Positions 16,771 to 25,268 of a DNA stretch of 64,000 nt are shown piece by piece. Made by a program: the position numbers and the translations under genes. The stretch is from Thermoanaerobaculia bacterium (GTDB taxonomy: Bacteria; Acidobacteriota; Thermoanaerobaculia; Multivoradales; Multivoraceae): contig JAJEBV010000040.1 of the NCBI GenBank assembly GCA_022822365.1, forward strand, positions 62,001-126,000, in the 5' to 3' direction. Positions within the stretch are counted from its first letter, which is position 1, and each line of letters starts with the position of its first letter. The notes below the pieces were generated by a model, which saw only the letters and a list, made by a program, of their open reading frames with translations, was not told where the DNA came from and made no database searches.

Positions 16771-17460
16771 ATGTACCGGCCGCGTCCGCTCCCGGCAGCG
16801 CTTGCCGCCGTCCTCGCTGCCGGTCTGCTGGCCGGCTGCGCCACGACCACCCGCCTGGAGTCGCCGAACCGCGGAACCACGCAGAAAGGACTGGCGTCGT
16901 GGTACGGCGCCAAGTTCCACGGCCGGCCGACCGCCAGCGGCGAGATCTACGACATGAACCGGATCTCGGCCGCCCACAAGCAGTTGCCGCTCGGCACGGT
17001 GGTCCAGGTGAAGAACCGCGACAACGGCAAGAAGCTCAGGGTCCCGATCAACGACCGCGGCCCCTTCATCAAGGGCCGGATCATCGATCTTTCCGTGGGC
17101 GCCGCCAGACGGCTCGAGATGTTCGGCCAGGGACTGGCGAACGTCCGCATCAAGGTCGTGCGGCTCCCGCCGAAGAAACGGCGACTGCCGATCTCCTACC
17201 CGGCTCGCGGCGGGCGCGAAACCAGGGCGGACACGAACCGCCGGAGCGGATTCACCATTCAGGCCGGCGCCTTCCGGGAGCGCAGCAGCGCCGTGGCGCT
17301 GGCCCGGCGCCTCCGCCGCGAACTGGACCTCGACAACGTGAAGATCACGAGAGCGCGAGGAGTGCATCGCGTCCAGATCGAGCGCAGACGCAGGCAGGCG
17401 GCCGACGACGTGCTGCGACGCCTCAAGGACGCCGGCATCGCCGCCTTTCTCATGGGCTGA
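16771..17460 (+). CDS. rlpA: RlpA-type septal lipoprotein with DPBB and SPOR domains
   Basis: 229 aa. Signal peptide with lipobox LLAGC (Cys at about residue 23) predicts an outer-membrane lipoprotein. Residues about 40-130 form the double-psi beta-barrel: ASWYGAKFHGRPTASGE, HKQLPLGTVVQV, INDRGPFIKGRIIDLS, with the acidic and His positions of the lytic transglycosylase class. Residues about 155-229 form a SPOR domain (FTIQAGAFRERSSA) that binds denuded septal glycan. Acts in daughter-cell separation. It begins 7 bp after purB. Confidence 0.9.
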   Translation: MYRPRPLPAALAAVLAAGLLAGCATTTRLESPNRGTTQKGLASWYGAKFHGRPTASGEIYDMNRISAAHKQLPLGTVVQVKNRDNGKKLRVPINDRGPFIKGRIIDLSVGAARRLEMFGQGLANVRIKVVRLPPKKRRLPISYPARGGRETRADTNRRSGFTIQAGAFRERSSAVALARRLRRELDLDNVKITRARGVHRVQIERRRRQAADDVLRRLKDAGIAAFLMG

Positions 17461-17467
17461 CGGGTCT

Positions 17468-17489
17468 CCCGGGCTGGTGGGCGCCCGGG
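17468..17489. terminator. Hairpin between convergent rlpA and serA
   Basis: CCCGGGC and GCCCGGG pair over 7 bp with an 8-nt loop in the 38-bp gap between the two stops. No T-tract follows on either strand, so intrinsic termination is uncertain. Confidence 0.3.
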
Positions 17490-17498
17490 CCGGCCTCC

Positions 17499-19106
17499 TC
17501 AGGAGAGATCGAACAGGTCGACCGAGATCGACTCGTCCAGCGCCAGGAGAGCCGCCAGACAGTCGTCGTCCGGCGGCTGATCGAGCCGAAGGACGGCCAA
17601 GGCGTGCCCTCCGGGCTCGCGGGCCAGGTGGATGTCGGCGATGTTGATGCTGTCGTCGCCGAGAAGCGTGCCGAGGCGGCCGACGAAGCCCGGTACATCC
17701 CGGTTGCGGACGACGAGCAGCAGACCCCGGGGCTTGAACTCCATCCGGAACCCGCCGAACGAGACGACCCGCAGGTCGCCGTGGATCTCGCCGTGGCGAT
17801 AGGTCGTGCCCGAGACCTCGGCCACGCCGTCCTCGGTCCACGCTCCGGCCGCCGGTTCGGCGCCGACCGCCCGCACCCGCACCAGGTGAGCGTAGGCGGC
17901 CCGATCGCTGTGGGTGGCCTGCACGAGTTCGACCCGGCGGTCGGCGGCCATCCGCTCGGCGTTGACGTAGTTCACTCCCTCGCCGCAGGACGGGATCAGG
18001 GCGCCCTTGAGCGCCGCGACGGCAACCGACTTCCGCAGTTCGCTGTCGATGCCCCAGAGATCGACCTGGACGCGCCGCAGGCTGCCGCCGAGGGCGAGCG
18101 CGGACAGCCGGCCGAGTTGTTCGCCCAGCCGCAGGAAGGGTGCTCCGCGAGAACCCGAGGAACGGAACGGCAGATTCACCGCCGACACCGCGAGCGAACC
18201 GCCGAGCGCGGCAAGCACCATGCGGGCGGTCTCCGTGGCGATCCGCTCCTGTGCCTCGGTCGTCTGGGCGCCGATGTGCGGCGTGGCCACCACCTTCGGG
18301 TGAGCGGCGAGCCGGTAGTCCGTTGGCGGCTCCACCGGAAACACGTCCAGACCCGCGCCCGAGAGCTTGCCGGACTCGAGCGCGGCGAGCAGAGCCTCGG
18401 CGTCGACCACGCCGCCGCGCCCCACATTGATCACCGCCGCACCGTCCTTCATCAGGGCGATGCGCGAGTCGTCGAGCATGTTCCTGGTCTGGTCGGTGAG
18501 CGGGGTGTGGAAGGTGATGAAGTCGGACCGCGCGAGCAGGTCGTCCAGTGCCGCCGGCTCGACATCGAGACGGCGCGCCACCTCCGCCTGCAGAAAGGGG
18601 TCGTAGGCGAGCGTCTCCATCTCGAAGGCCCGGGCACGGGTGGCCACCCGCTGGCCGATCTGACCGAAGCCGATAACGCCCAGCGTCTTGCCCTGCAGCT
18701 CGCTGCCAACGTGGCTCTTGCGCTCCCAGCGCTCCGCCTTGAGCGACGCGTCGGCAGACGGAATCCGCCGCGCGAGCGCCAGCAGCAGGGCGAAGGTGTG
18801 CTCGGTGGCCGAAAGCGAGTTCGCCGTCGGCGCGTTGATCACCAGCACGCCGCGCTGCGTCGCGGCTGCGATGTCGATGTTGTCCACGCCGACGCCGGCG
18901 CGGCCCACCACCTTGAGGCGATCGCCGCCCTCCAGCACCGCGCGCGTGATCTGCGTTCCGCTACGCACGATGACGGCGTCGTAGTCCGCGATCAACTCGG
19001 CCAGTCGTGGCCGGTCCGCGTCCCGCAGTTCGTCGACCTCGGCGCTCTGGCGCAGAACTTCGACGCCTGCCGGCGCCAGCGAATCGGCAATCAGAACCCG
19101 CTGCAT
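17499..19106 (-). CDS. serA: D-3-phosphoglycerate dehydrogenase
   Basis: 535 aa, the long three-domain form. First step of serine synthesis: 3-phosphoglycerate to 3-phosphohydroxypyruvate with NAD. Residues 1-310 hold the catalytic and Rossmann domains (GKTLGVIGFGQIGQRVA; NVGRGGVVDAEALL; TPHIGAQTTEAQERIA with the catalytic His). Residues about 310-450 are the intervening substrate-binding domain; about 455-535 an ACT domain (LLLVVRNRDVPGFVGRLG). The ATG at 19106 begins the normal protein (MQRVLIAD); the long upstream open frame runs through the next gene and is rejected. Confidence 0.95.
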   Translation of the reverse strand: MQRVLIADSLAPAGVEVLRQSAEVDELRDADRPRLAELIADYDAVIVRSGTQITRAVLEGGDRLKVVGRAGVGVDNIDIAAATQRGVLVINAPTANSLSATEHTFALLLALARRIPSADASLKAERWERKSHVGSELQGKTLGVIGFGQIGQRVATRARAFEMETLAYDPFLQAEVARRLDVEPAALDDLLARSDFITFHTPLTDQTRNMLDDSRIALMKDGAAVINVGRGGVVDAEALLAALESGKLSGAGLDVFPVEPPTDYRLAAHPKVVATPHIGAQTTEAQERIATETARMVLAALGGSLAVSAVNLPFRSSGSRGAPFLRLGEQLGRLSALALGGSLRRVQVDLWGIDSELRKSVAVAALKGALIPSCGEGVNYVNAERMAADRRVELVQATHSDRAAYAHLVRVRAVGAEPAAGAWTEDGVAEVSGTTYRHGEIHGDLRVVSFGGFRMEFKPRGLLLVVRNRDVPGFVGRLGTLLGDDSINIADIHLAREPGGHALAVLRLDQPPDDDCLAALLALDESISVDLFDLS

Positions 19107-19129
19107 CGGAAGCGGATTGTTGCAGCGCT

Positions 19130-20314
19130 TCAGGAGTACAGCAAGACCGAATCGCACTCGGCCCGGAACTCTCGCTGATCCTCCTCCCAGGAGGCATACC
19201 AGCGTTCGATCCCGTCTTCGCCGTCGAGACCGGTCCGGAAACGATCCGTGCCCGCCAGGAGATCGATCGCCGGCGTCTCGGCGACGAACTCGTAGGGCTC
19301 GCGGCGCCAGCCGAAGTCGGTCCCGAGAACGTCGCGAAAGGCCAGCAGCAACTCGAAGCCCAGCCGCACCGGCCGCAGCAGGCCGGCGTCCTCGAGCCGC
19401 AGCTCGACTCCGGCGCAGACGGCGCCGGCGTGCTTCTGGAACTGGGGTCTGAACATCGCCGGCACGACGGAGATCCCGGCGAGCCCGGCGGCCGACAGGC
19501 GCTCCCTGCATCGGCCGGCGAGCGCGGGCGCGTCGGCGCCGGGGACGCCCAGGAGCTGGAACGGCCTCGTGGTTCCCCGCCCCTCCGAGATCGTCGTCGC
19601 CTCGAACAGGCACAGCCCCGGGTAGAGATGCGCCGTCTCCGGCGTCGGCATGTTGGGCGAGGGCGCCGTCCAGGGCCAGCCGACCTCCCCCCACGCCTGG
19701 CGCCGGCGCCAGCCCTCGACCTTGAACACCGTCAGCGAGCCGCTGTCCCAGCCGCGCCGGCGGCCCTCCAGAAGGAGGATCTCCCCCATCGTCAGACCGT
19801 GTCGTTGCGGCATCCGGAAGGCGCCGACAAAGGAGGTGAATTCGAGGTCGAGGAGGTTGCCCTCCACCTCCAGGCCGCCGAGCGGATTGGGGCGATCGAG
19901 GATCCACACCTCGCAGCCGGCCATAAGCGCCGCCTCGGCCGCCCACACCGCGGTGGCCGCGAACGTGTAGTAGCGCGCGCCCACGTCCTGGAGGTCGATC
20001 ACCACCAGGTCGCAGCCTTCGAAGACGCCCGGATGGGGTCGGAGGCTGCCGGCCTCACCGCCGTACAGCGAGACCACCGGACGGCCGGTCCACGGATCAG
20101 GTTCGTCCGCGGACGCGACCATGTCCTGTTCGACACCGTAGAAGCCGTGCTCGGGTCCCAGGAGCGTGACCGCCGGCTGCACCGCGTCCAGCGCGACATG
20201 AGCGTGGACGCCGCGCAGGCTGAGCGAGGCCTGGTGGCACAGCAACGCATAGCGCCGGCCCTTGATGCGTCCGGCGTCCTCGAGCAGGTGGTCGAGTCCG
20301 GACGGGATCGGCAT
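19130..20314 (-). CDS. namZ: DUF1343 exo-beta-N-acetylmuramidase, NamZ type
   Basis: 394 aa. Members of DUF1343 characterised as NamZ (GH171) remove terminal MurNAc from peptidoglycan fragments. Family blocks visible are LLGPEHGFYGVEQD, VSLYGGEAGSLRP, VIDLQDVGARYYTF, ILDRPNPLGGLEVEGNLL and AHLYPGLCLFEATTISEGRGT. No signal peptide is visible, so it would act in the cytoplasm on recycled muropeptides unless exported another way. It lies 23 bp upstream of serA and 13 bp after moaC; no dedicated recycling operon is present. Confidence 0.82.
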   Translation of the reverse strand: MPIPSGLDHLLEDAGRIKGRRYALLCHQASLSLRGVHAHVALDAVQPAVTLLGPEHGFYGVEQDMVASADEPDPWTGRPVVSLYGGEAGSLRPHPGVFEGCDLVVIDLQDVGARYYTFAATAVWAAEAALMAGCEVWILDRPNPLGGLEVEGNLLDLEFTSFVGAFRMPQRHGLTMGEILLLEGRRRGWDSGSLTVFKVEGWRRRQAWGEVGWPWTAPSPNMPTPETAHLYPGLCLFEATTISEGRGTTRPFQLLGVPGADAPALAGRCRERLSAAGLAGISVVPAMFRPQFQKHAGAVCAGVELRLEDAGLLRPVRLGFELLLAFRDVLGTDFGWRREPYEFVAETPAIDLLAGTDRFRTGLDGEDGIERWYASWEEDQREFRAECDSVLLYS

Positions 20315-20327
20315 GATCGTCCGCAGG

Positions 20328-20807
20328 CTAGGAGCCTGCGCCGCGGCGGTAGTCGCCGCGCAGGCCCCCGCTCTTCGCTTCGAGCCGGAGATCCGTGATG
20401 ACCGCGCCGCGTTCGACCGCCTTGACCATGTCGTAGAGGGCGAGAGCCGCCGCGGCGCACGCGGTCAGCGCCTCCATTTCGGCGCCCGTGCGAGCCGTCG
20501 CAACGACCCGGCTACGGATCGTGACGCCGCCCTCCGCCGGTTCGATCTCGACCTCGACCTGATCGAGCGGCAGAGGATGGGCCAGGGGAACCCAGGTCGC
20601 CGTGCTCTTCGCGGCCTGAACGCCAGCGATCCGGGCCACGGTCACGGCGTCGCCCTTGGGCAGACTCTCCAGCCGCTCGACCGTCTGTGCGGACAGCAGA
20701 ACGCGGCAGGACGCCTCGGCCACACGCCGCGTCACCTCCTTGGCGGAGACGTCGACCATGGCAGCCCGCCCGCCGCGGTCGAGGTGGCTGAAAGTCCCGG
20801 CGCTCAT
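20328..20807 (-). CDS. moaC: Cyclic pyranopterin monophosphate synthase MoaC
   Basis: 159 aa, normal length. Converts the MoaA product to cyclic pyranopterin monophosphate in molybdenum cofactor synthesis. MVDVSAKEVTRR near the N-terminus, KSTATWVPLAHPLPL with the family His, and GAEMEALTACAAAALALYDMVK. No other moa gene is nearby, though a molybdopterin oxidoreductase lies at 29.6 kb. The ATG at 20807 diverges from the glycosyltransferase gene with 27 bp between them. Confidence 0.93.
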   Translation of the reverse strand: MSAGTFSHLDRGGRAAMVDVSAKEVTRRVAEASCRVLLSAQTVERLESLPKGDAVTVARIAGVQAAKSTATWVPLAHPLPLDQVEVEIEPAEGGVTIRSRVVATARTGAEMEALTACAAAALALYDMVKAVERGAVITDLRLEAKSGGLRGDYRRGAGS

Positions 20808-20834
20808 CGCGACTCGCTAACCTAACAGCCCGGA

Positions 20835-21518
20835 ATGCGCCTCGCGATCGTCATGCCGGTGCTCGAAGAAGCGGCGCGGGTCCGGACCGCCATCGCCGCG
20901 GCGCGGGCCCACTGCGACGATCTCATCGTCGTCGACGGCGGCAGCCGGGATCGCACCGCGGAACTGGCCTCCGCCGCGGGCGCCCTGGTCGAAACCGTGC
21001 CGCGCGCCGGGCGCGGACCCCAACTGCGAACCGGCGCCGACCGGGCAATCCGGGCCGGAGCCGACGTGCTGCTGTTCCTCCACGCCGACACGCGGCTGCC
21101 GCCGGCCGCGCGGGCCGGGGTAGAACGCGCGGTGAACTCCGGCGCGGCAGGCGGGGGCTTCCTGATCGACTTCGAAGCTGCACCGCCGCTGCTGCGGCGG
21201 GGCCGGGTCCTGATCGACATCCGAACCCGCTGGCTGCATACCCCGCTCGGCGACCAGGCTCAGTTCGCCACGACAGCCGCCTACCTCGCCTGCGGCGGAT
21301 TCTCCGACCTGCCGATCCTCGAGGATCTCGACTTCATCGGTCGCCTTCGTCGACAGGGACCGATCTCGGTCGTGGAGCAACGCGCGACCACTTCATCCCG
21401 GCGCTTCGCCGAGCGAGGCGTCGTTCGCACCGTGGCGACGAACTGGTTGATCTGGTCGCTGTTCGCCGCCGGCGTCAAACCGGCACGGCTGGCAGGCCTC
21501 TACCCCCTGGTGCGCTAG
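20835..21518 (+). CDS. Family 2 glycosyltransferase, TIGR04283-like
   Basis: 227 aa. A short GT-A enzyme: AIVMPVLEEAARV, the nucleotide-binding DLIVVDGGSRDRTAELA, and the LLFLHADTRLP block in place of the usual DxD. GDQAQFATTAAYLACGGF and ILEDLDFIGRLRRQGP match the acceptor side. This is the TIGR04283 group, some members of which sit in arsenosugar or lipid-glycosylation loci; substrate is unknown here. The stop codon lies within a terminator-like hairpin, and an insertion sequence begins 38 bp later. Confidence 0.75.
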   Translation: MRLAIVMPVLEEAARVRTAIAAARAHCDDLIVVDGGSRDRTAELASAAGALVETVPRAGRGPQLRTGADRAIRAGADVLLFLHADTRLPPAARAGVERAVNSGAAGGGFLIDFEAAPPLLRRGRVLIDIRTRWLHTPLGDQAQFATTAAYLACGGFSDLPILEDLDFIGRLRRQGPISVVEQRATTSSRRFAERGVVRTVATNWLIWSLFAAGVKPARLAGLYPLVR

Positions 21519-21534
21519 CGCCGGGAGGTAGAGG
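21497..21534 (+). terminator. Hairpin at the end of the glycosyltransferase gene
   Basis: CCTCTACC-CCC (21497-21507) pairs with GGG-a-GGTAGAGG (21523-21534), an 11-bp stem with one bulge that spans the stop codon. No T-run follows. The insertion sequence begins 23 bp further on. Confidence 0.4.
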
Positions 21535-21556
21535 TGGCCAGAGCCGCAACAGTACT

Positions 21557-23223
21557 AGCTAGTTCTCGTCCAGAAACGCGGTTTTCTAGGCTTCAGGAAG
21601 GCGGAATCGCAGGCTCGTTGTGAGTCTTCAGAGCCTGTTTCGGGCGGTAGCGGCGGTGCCCGGGGAGTGAATCGTCGGCGGTTTGGCGGAGTTTGGCCAC
21701 CTCCGCGAGATGCCGCCCACGGGGGAAGCTTCCGGTTGGTTTGTGACCGGGTGTCGGGCGACGGAGGCGGCGGTTGGTCAGGTCGATCCGGGCTGCAGGC
21801 GGGCGAGCCGGATCAGATTGTGAGCAAGCACGGCCGAGTGCACGTAAGCCCGAAAGCGGGTGAGACCTTTCCAGTTGCAGCGTGCAAGTCCGAAGCAGCG
21901 TTTCAGATAGGAGATGCCGGCTTCGATCCCTGCTCGGAAGCGTTTCAACTGCCCGTAGATCCAGGAAGACCGGGCCATCTGGTCCGCCTTGAAACCGCCC
22001 TTCTTGTGGAAGACGACATCGACGACGCCCAGGGCCTTCGCGTCTTCGAGGTTGCTCTTGGAGCCGTAGCCGCCATCGAGAGCAGCACGCTCCGGCGCCG
22101 AGCCGTAGTGCGCGACGTGGCGCTTGAGCATCGGCAGGCAGCGCTCGCTGTCGGCCGGATTACCGCTCTCGACCACGACATCGAGCACCAGGCCGCTCTT
22201 GCCCGTGGCCAGATTGATCTTGTGTCCGTAGTACGTCCTGCGACCGCCCTTGCGAATGATGTCCGTGTGGGGCTCGAACAGGCTCGCCACCTTCTCCGGC
22301 GCCGGTACGGTTTCGCCCTGCAACACTCGCCGCCTGGTCTGATCCACCACGCGCTCAAGCAGCTCCATGCAGTGCTCCGCACGACTCTCCCAGGATCGCG
22401 CCCAGGGCTCCCGAGTGGCTCCTACCTGCGGCTTGGCCGCCTTCACGTAGCTGGTCGTCCGGGCGACCAGCCTCAACAATCGGCGGTACGTCTGTGCCCG
22501 ACGCTTGGCCCCGCGCCGCGAACGGACTTCCAGCGCCCGCCGCTTGCAGGCACGGCGGTGGTCGTGAAACACCACCGCCGTCCCCAAGTGCTTGCGCGCC
22601 TCCTTGAGCAACCGCGTCAGCACACGAACCCCGTCCAGCAGCAGACGACTGTCCTCCGGCGACAGAATGTGAGTCTCCGTCACCGTGCTGTCGATCCGCA
22701 CCGTCTCGCCCGTTTCGATCCCCTCGGTTTGCGCGAACCGCAACAGATGACGGTTGATCCGCTCCCAGGTCGCCGGCCGAATCGCACTGATCAGGGCCTG
22801 CAACGCCGACTTTCCAGGCGCCCGGCAGCCGCCAAGACGGGCGAAGCGCTGTGCCGTCAGAGAGTCCCGAAGCGTGAACGCCAACTCCCTGTAACCCTGC
22901 TGCCACAAGTGCTTGAGCACCGCGCAGCGCAGGATCGTCTCGCAGGTCAGGCCTTGGCGACCTACCGACGACGAAACACCGCGGTCGATGTCCCCAGACA
23001 CCCACCCCAGAACCTCGCGGTGCTCGTCCAGCCACGCCGAAACCTGCTCCAGAATCGCCGCCGCAGGATGATCCACGACCGGACAATCCAACAGACCAAC
23101 CTGTGCCGTCCGTCTCGCGCGCATGCTTGCCCCCTCACTCCGATCTGTGAAATCGAAGCTACACCGAGCCCATCTAGCCCAGTAAAATCAAGCACTTCCG
23201 CGTTTCTGGACGAGAACTAGCTA
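21557..23223 (-). mobile_element. Intact insertion sequence, ISNCY-like, about 1.67 kb
   Basis: Bounded by perfect 26-bp terminal inverted repeats at 21557-21582 and 23198-23223 that begin TAGCTAGTTCTCGTCCAGAA. It contains one full-length transposase. Both ends carry CTAGCTA, so the exact border and any CTAG target duplication cannot be fixed from one copy. It lies between the glycosyltransferase terminator hairpin and the HU terminator hairpin. With no visible decay it is probably a recent insertion. Confidence 0.85.
21778..23124 (-). CDS. IS transposase, DDE type (ISNCY-like)
   Basis: 448 aa. N-terminal helix-rich DNA-binding region (about 1-120), then a DDE catalytic core. Likely catalytic residues are Asp in VRIDSTVTETHI, Asp in AALDGGYGSK and Glu in GIEAGISYLKRCFGL. 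The pattern HILSPEDSRLLLDGVRVLTR is typical of transposases grouped under ISNCY. A GAGGGG site precedes the ATG. There is no frameshift and no passenger gene. The promoter may sit in the right inverted repeat. Confidence 0.85.
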   Translation of the reverse strand: MRARRTAQVGLLDCPVVDHPAAAILEQVSAWLDEHREVLGWVSGDIDRGVSSSVGRQGLTCETILRCAVLKHLWQQGYRELAFTLRDSLTAQRFARLGGCRAPGKSALQALISAIRPATWERINRHLLRFAQTEGIETGETVRIDSTVTETHILSPEDSRLLLDGVRVLTRLLKEARKHLGTAVVFHDHRRACKRRALEVRSRRGAKRRAQTYRRLLRLVARTTSYVKAAKPQVGATREPWARSWESRAEHCMELLERVVDQTRRRVLQGETVPAPEKVASLFEPHTDIIRKGGRRTYYGHKINLATGKSGLVLDVVVESGNPADSERCLPMLKRHVAHYGSAPERAALDGGYGSKSNLEDAKALGVVDVVFHKKGGFKADQMARSSWIYGQLKRFRAGIEAGISYLKRCFGLARCNWKGLTRFRAYVHSAVLAHNLIRLARLQPGST

Positions 23224-23225
23224 AT

Positions 23226-23251
23226 GCCCGTGCGACCGCGGTCGCACGGGC
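23226..23251 (-). terminator. HU gene terminator hairpin (perfect 26-bp palindrome)
   Basis: Bases 23226-23251 are fully self-complementary (13 bp each side, centred on CCGCGG) and start 8 bp past the HU stop. The insertion sequence ends 2 bp beyond, so any T-tract that once followed has been displaced. Confidence 0.55.
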
Positions 23252-23259
23252 TCACGCAC

Positions 23260-23535
23260 CTAGTTGAGCGCGTCCTTCAGCGGACGGCTGACCTTGAACC
23301 GAACGCCGTTGCTGGCCGCGATCATGAGCGACTCGCCCGTCTTCGGGTTGCGCCCGGCGCGAGCGGCGCGGTGGGACACGGAGAAACTCCCGAGGCCAGG
23401 AATCTGCACGCGATCGCCCTTCTGCAGATGGCTCGAGATGCTGTCAATCAGGGACTGGACGGCATCCGCCGCCTGCTTCTTGCTGAGACCCGCGCCCTCG
23501 GCGACGGCGTCTACGATGTCTGCCTTTCCGGCCAT
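23260..23535 (-). CDS. hup: HU-type nucleoid protein
   Basis: 91 aa, normal length for HU/IHF. AGLSKKQAADAVQSLIDSI forms the dimer helices, VQIPGLGSFSVSHRAARAGRNPKTG leads into the DNA-binding beta-arm with the conserved RNPxTG and the intercalating Pro, and VRFKVSRPLKDALN closes the fold. It bends DNA non-specifically and organises the nucleoid. The leader from the predicted promoter is about 210 nt, long for hup. A strong hairpin and an insertion sequence lie just downstream. Confidence 0.95.
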   Translation of the reverse strand: MAGKADIVDAVAEGAGLSKKQAADAVQSLIDSISSHLQKGDRVQIPGLGSFSVSHRAARAGRNPKTGESLMIAASNGVRFKVSRPLKDALN

Positions 23536-23755
23536 GGAACGTACTCCTCCAGGTTTCGATTACGGGTGGCGAGCCCCCATAGGACTCGCCTGGGATCACG
23601 GGCTACCTGAGCCACTCCGAAGTTGCTACTGGTGGACCGGAAGCCAAGTGGACGCAGCGTTCCCGGCAGGCATCTCCGCCGCCTGGCTTCTGGTGCTCCA
23701 TGTCATCTTCGGGTATGCTCGGCTGTTTTGCTCGTGAACCTCACGAAGCCCCGAC

Positions 23756-23785
23756 AATCTACGGCAGAACTGCCGGAAATGTCAA
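23756..23785 (-). promoter_or_regulatory. Candidate hup promoter
   Basis: On the minus strand TTGACA (23780-23785) and TAGATT (23756-23761) are 18 bp apart. An inverted repeat CCGGAAAT...ATTTCCGG (23773-23804) overlaps the -35 region and may be an operator. The 23536-23755 leader holds a GAAGCCA/TGGCTTC stem but no gene I can support. Confidence 0.5.
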
Positions 23786-23861
23786 TGTCTACATATATTT
23801 CCGGTCGTCCCTGACCCGGCGGGCGACGTCCGCGAGTGCCGTCGCCCGCCCGGAGGCTTCA

Positions 23862-25268
23862 TCAGCCGGCCGTGCGTCGGAGGGCCTGGACCGTGAAGCC
23901 GTCGTGACCTTCGGCCGGAAGCATCCGCCACAGACCGGGCGCCTCGACGTGATCGGCGGCGGGCCTCCGCAGGTCGGCACCCAGATCCCGCCGACTGAAG
24001 TCGGACCGTGACCCCAGGAAGGCCGCGACAACGTCCTCGTTCTCCTCGGGTTCGATCGAACAGGTGAGAACGACCAGCGAACCGCCCGGCCGCACGCAAT
24101 CGGCCGCGCCGCCAACCAGCGAGCGGGCCTGCTCAGCGAGCCGCTCGATCTCGGCCCCGCTGATCCGCCACTTGAGTTCGGGGTGCTTGCGCAGAGTGCC
24201 CGTACCGGTGCACGGCAGGTCGACGACGACCCGATCGAAGCGGTCCCCAAACGGAAGGGCGGCGCCGTCCGCGGCGCAGAGCAACGGCGCCAGGGCCAGA
24301 CGCGCGGCGTTGAGGCGCATCGTTTGCAGGCGCCCGAGCGACACGTCGCTCGCCACGCACCGAGCATCCGGCTGCTCCGCGAGCAACGCGAACGTCTTGC
24401 CGCCCGGGGCCGCGGCGATGTCGAGCACCCGTTCCCGGGCCGCCGGCGGAGGCACGAGCGCCGCCAACTGACTCGCCTCGTCCTGCACGTAGAAAGCGCC
24501 ACGCCGGTAGGCCTCCGAAAACAGCGGGTTGCCCCACTGGACCGTGAGGCAGTGCGGCGCCAGCACCGATGGCTCGACGCCCACGTCGTCGTCGATCAAC
24601 TGCTCCGCCAGCAAGGCACGGCCGCCTCTATCGCGGAACGCGAGCAGATGCAGCGGCTTCGGGCGGTTGTTCGCGGTCAGGATGGCGATGGTCCGGGTCT
24701 CGCCATACGTGCGAAGCCAGCGCCCGACCAGCAGATCCGGGTGAGAGTGCAGAATGCCGAGCCGGACGGCCGGATCGTCCGCTTCGACCGGCCAGGCGTC
24801 ACGGTGCGGCGAACGGGCGATCCGCCGCAGAACGCCGTTGACGAAGCTGGCGCCGCCCGCATGGGTGCGGCCCGCCGCCTGCTCCACCGCCTCGTTGACC
24901 GCCGCGTGGGCGGGGACGCGATCCAGGAAGAAGAGCTGGTACACCGCGATCCTCAGCGGAGCCAGCAGCGCACGCTGGATCCTGGAAAGCGGCCTTCCCG
25001 AGGCGGACACGAGCACATGGTCGATGAAGCGCAGCCAGCGCAGCGTTCCCAGCACGAGTTCCCGCAACAGACCGTGGTCCCTTGGATCGCAGCGCTCGAG
25101 CGCACCATCGAGGAAGGTCGAAGCGGGCGCCCTGGACTCGAGCGTCCGCTCGAGAACGAAGGCGGCCGACTCCCTCACCTTGGCGTGGGCCGTGAGGGGC
25201 GCCTCGGGCCGGCGGCGGCGCCAGCTCGGACCGGCACCCAGGTTCCGAATCGGTCGTCGACGGGTCAC
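23862..25268 (-). CDS. rsmB: 16S rRNA m5C967 methyltransferase RsmB
   Basis: 468 aa. Residues about 25-170 are the NusB-like RNA-binding domain (AAFVLERTLE, ELVLGTLRWLRFIDHVL). The Rossmann methyltransferase follows: VLDIAAAPGGKTFALLAEQ binds SAM, VVVDLPCTGTGTLRKHPELK holds one catalytic-type Cys and LVVLTCSIEPEENEDVV the other. The start is GTG overlapping the fmt stop as GTGA. The fmt-rsmB order matches the classic def-fmt-rsmB cluster, although no def gene is present here. Confidence 0.92.
   Translation of the reverse strand: MTRRRPIRNLGAGPSWRRRRPEAPLTAHAKVRESAAFVLERTLESRAPASTFLDGALERCDPRDHGLLRELVLGTLRWLRFIDHVLVSASGRPLSRIQRALLAPLRIAVYQLFFLDRVPAHAAVNEAVEQAAGRTHAGGASFVNGVLRRIARSPHRDAWPVEADDPAVRLGILHSHPDLLVGRWLRTYGETRTIAILTANNRPKPLHLLAFRDRGGRALLAEQLIDDDVGVEPSVLAPHCLTVQWGNPLFSEAYRRGAFYVQDEASQLAALVPPPAARERVLDIAAAPGGKTFALLAEQPDARCVASDVSLGRLQTMRLNAARLALAPLLCAADGAALPFGDRFDRVVVDLPCTGTGTLRKHPELKWRISGAEIERLAEQARSLVGGAADCVRPGGSLVVLTCSIEPEENEDVVAAFLGSRSDFSRRDLGADLRRPAADHVEAPGLWRMLPAEGHDGFTVQALRRTAG

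Noticed and set aside
17499..19946. 815-aa version of SerA
   Set aside because: The extra N-terminal 280 residues are an off-frame reading of the NamZ gene; the true start is at 19106.
23782..24099. 105-aa leftward frame past the end of rsmB
   Set aside because: Off-frame shadow over rsmB with Arg/Gly-rich composition and no ribosome site.
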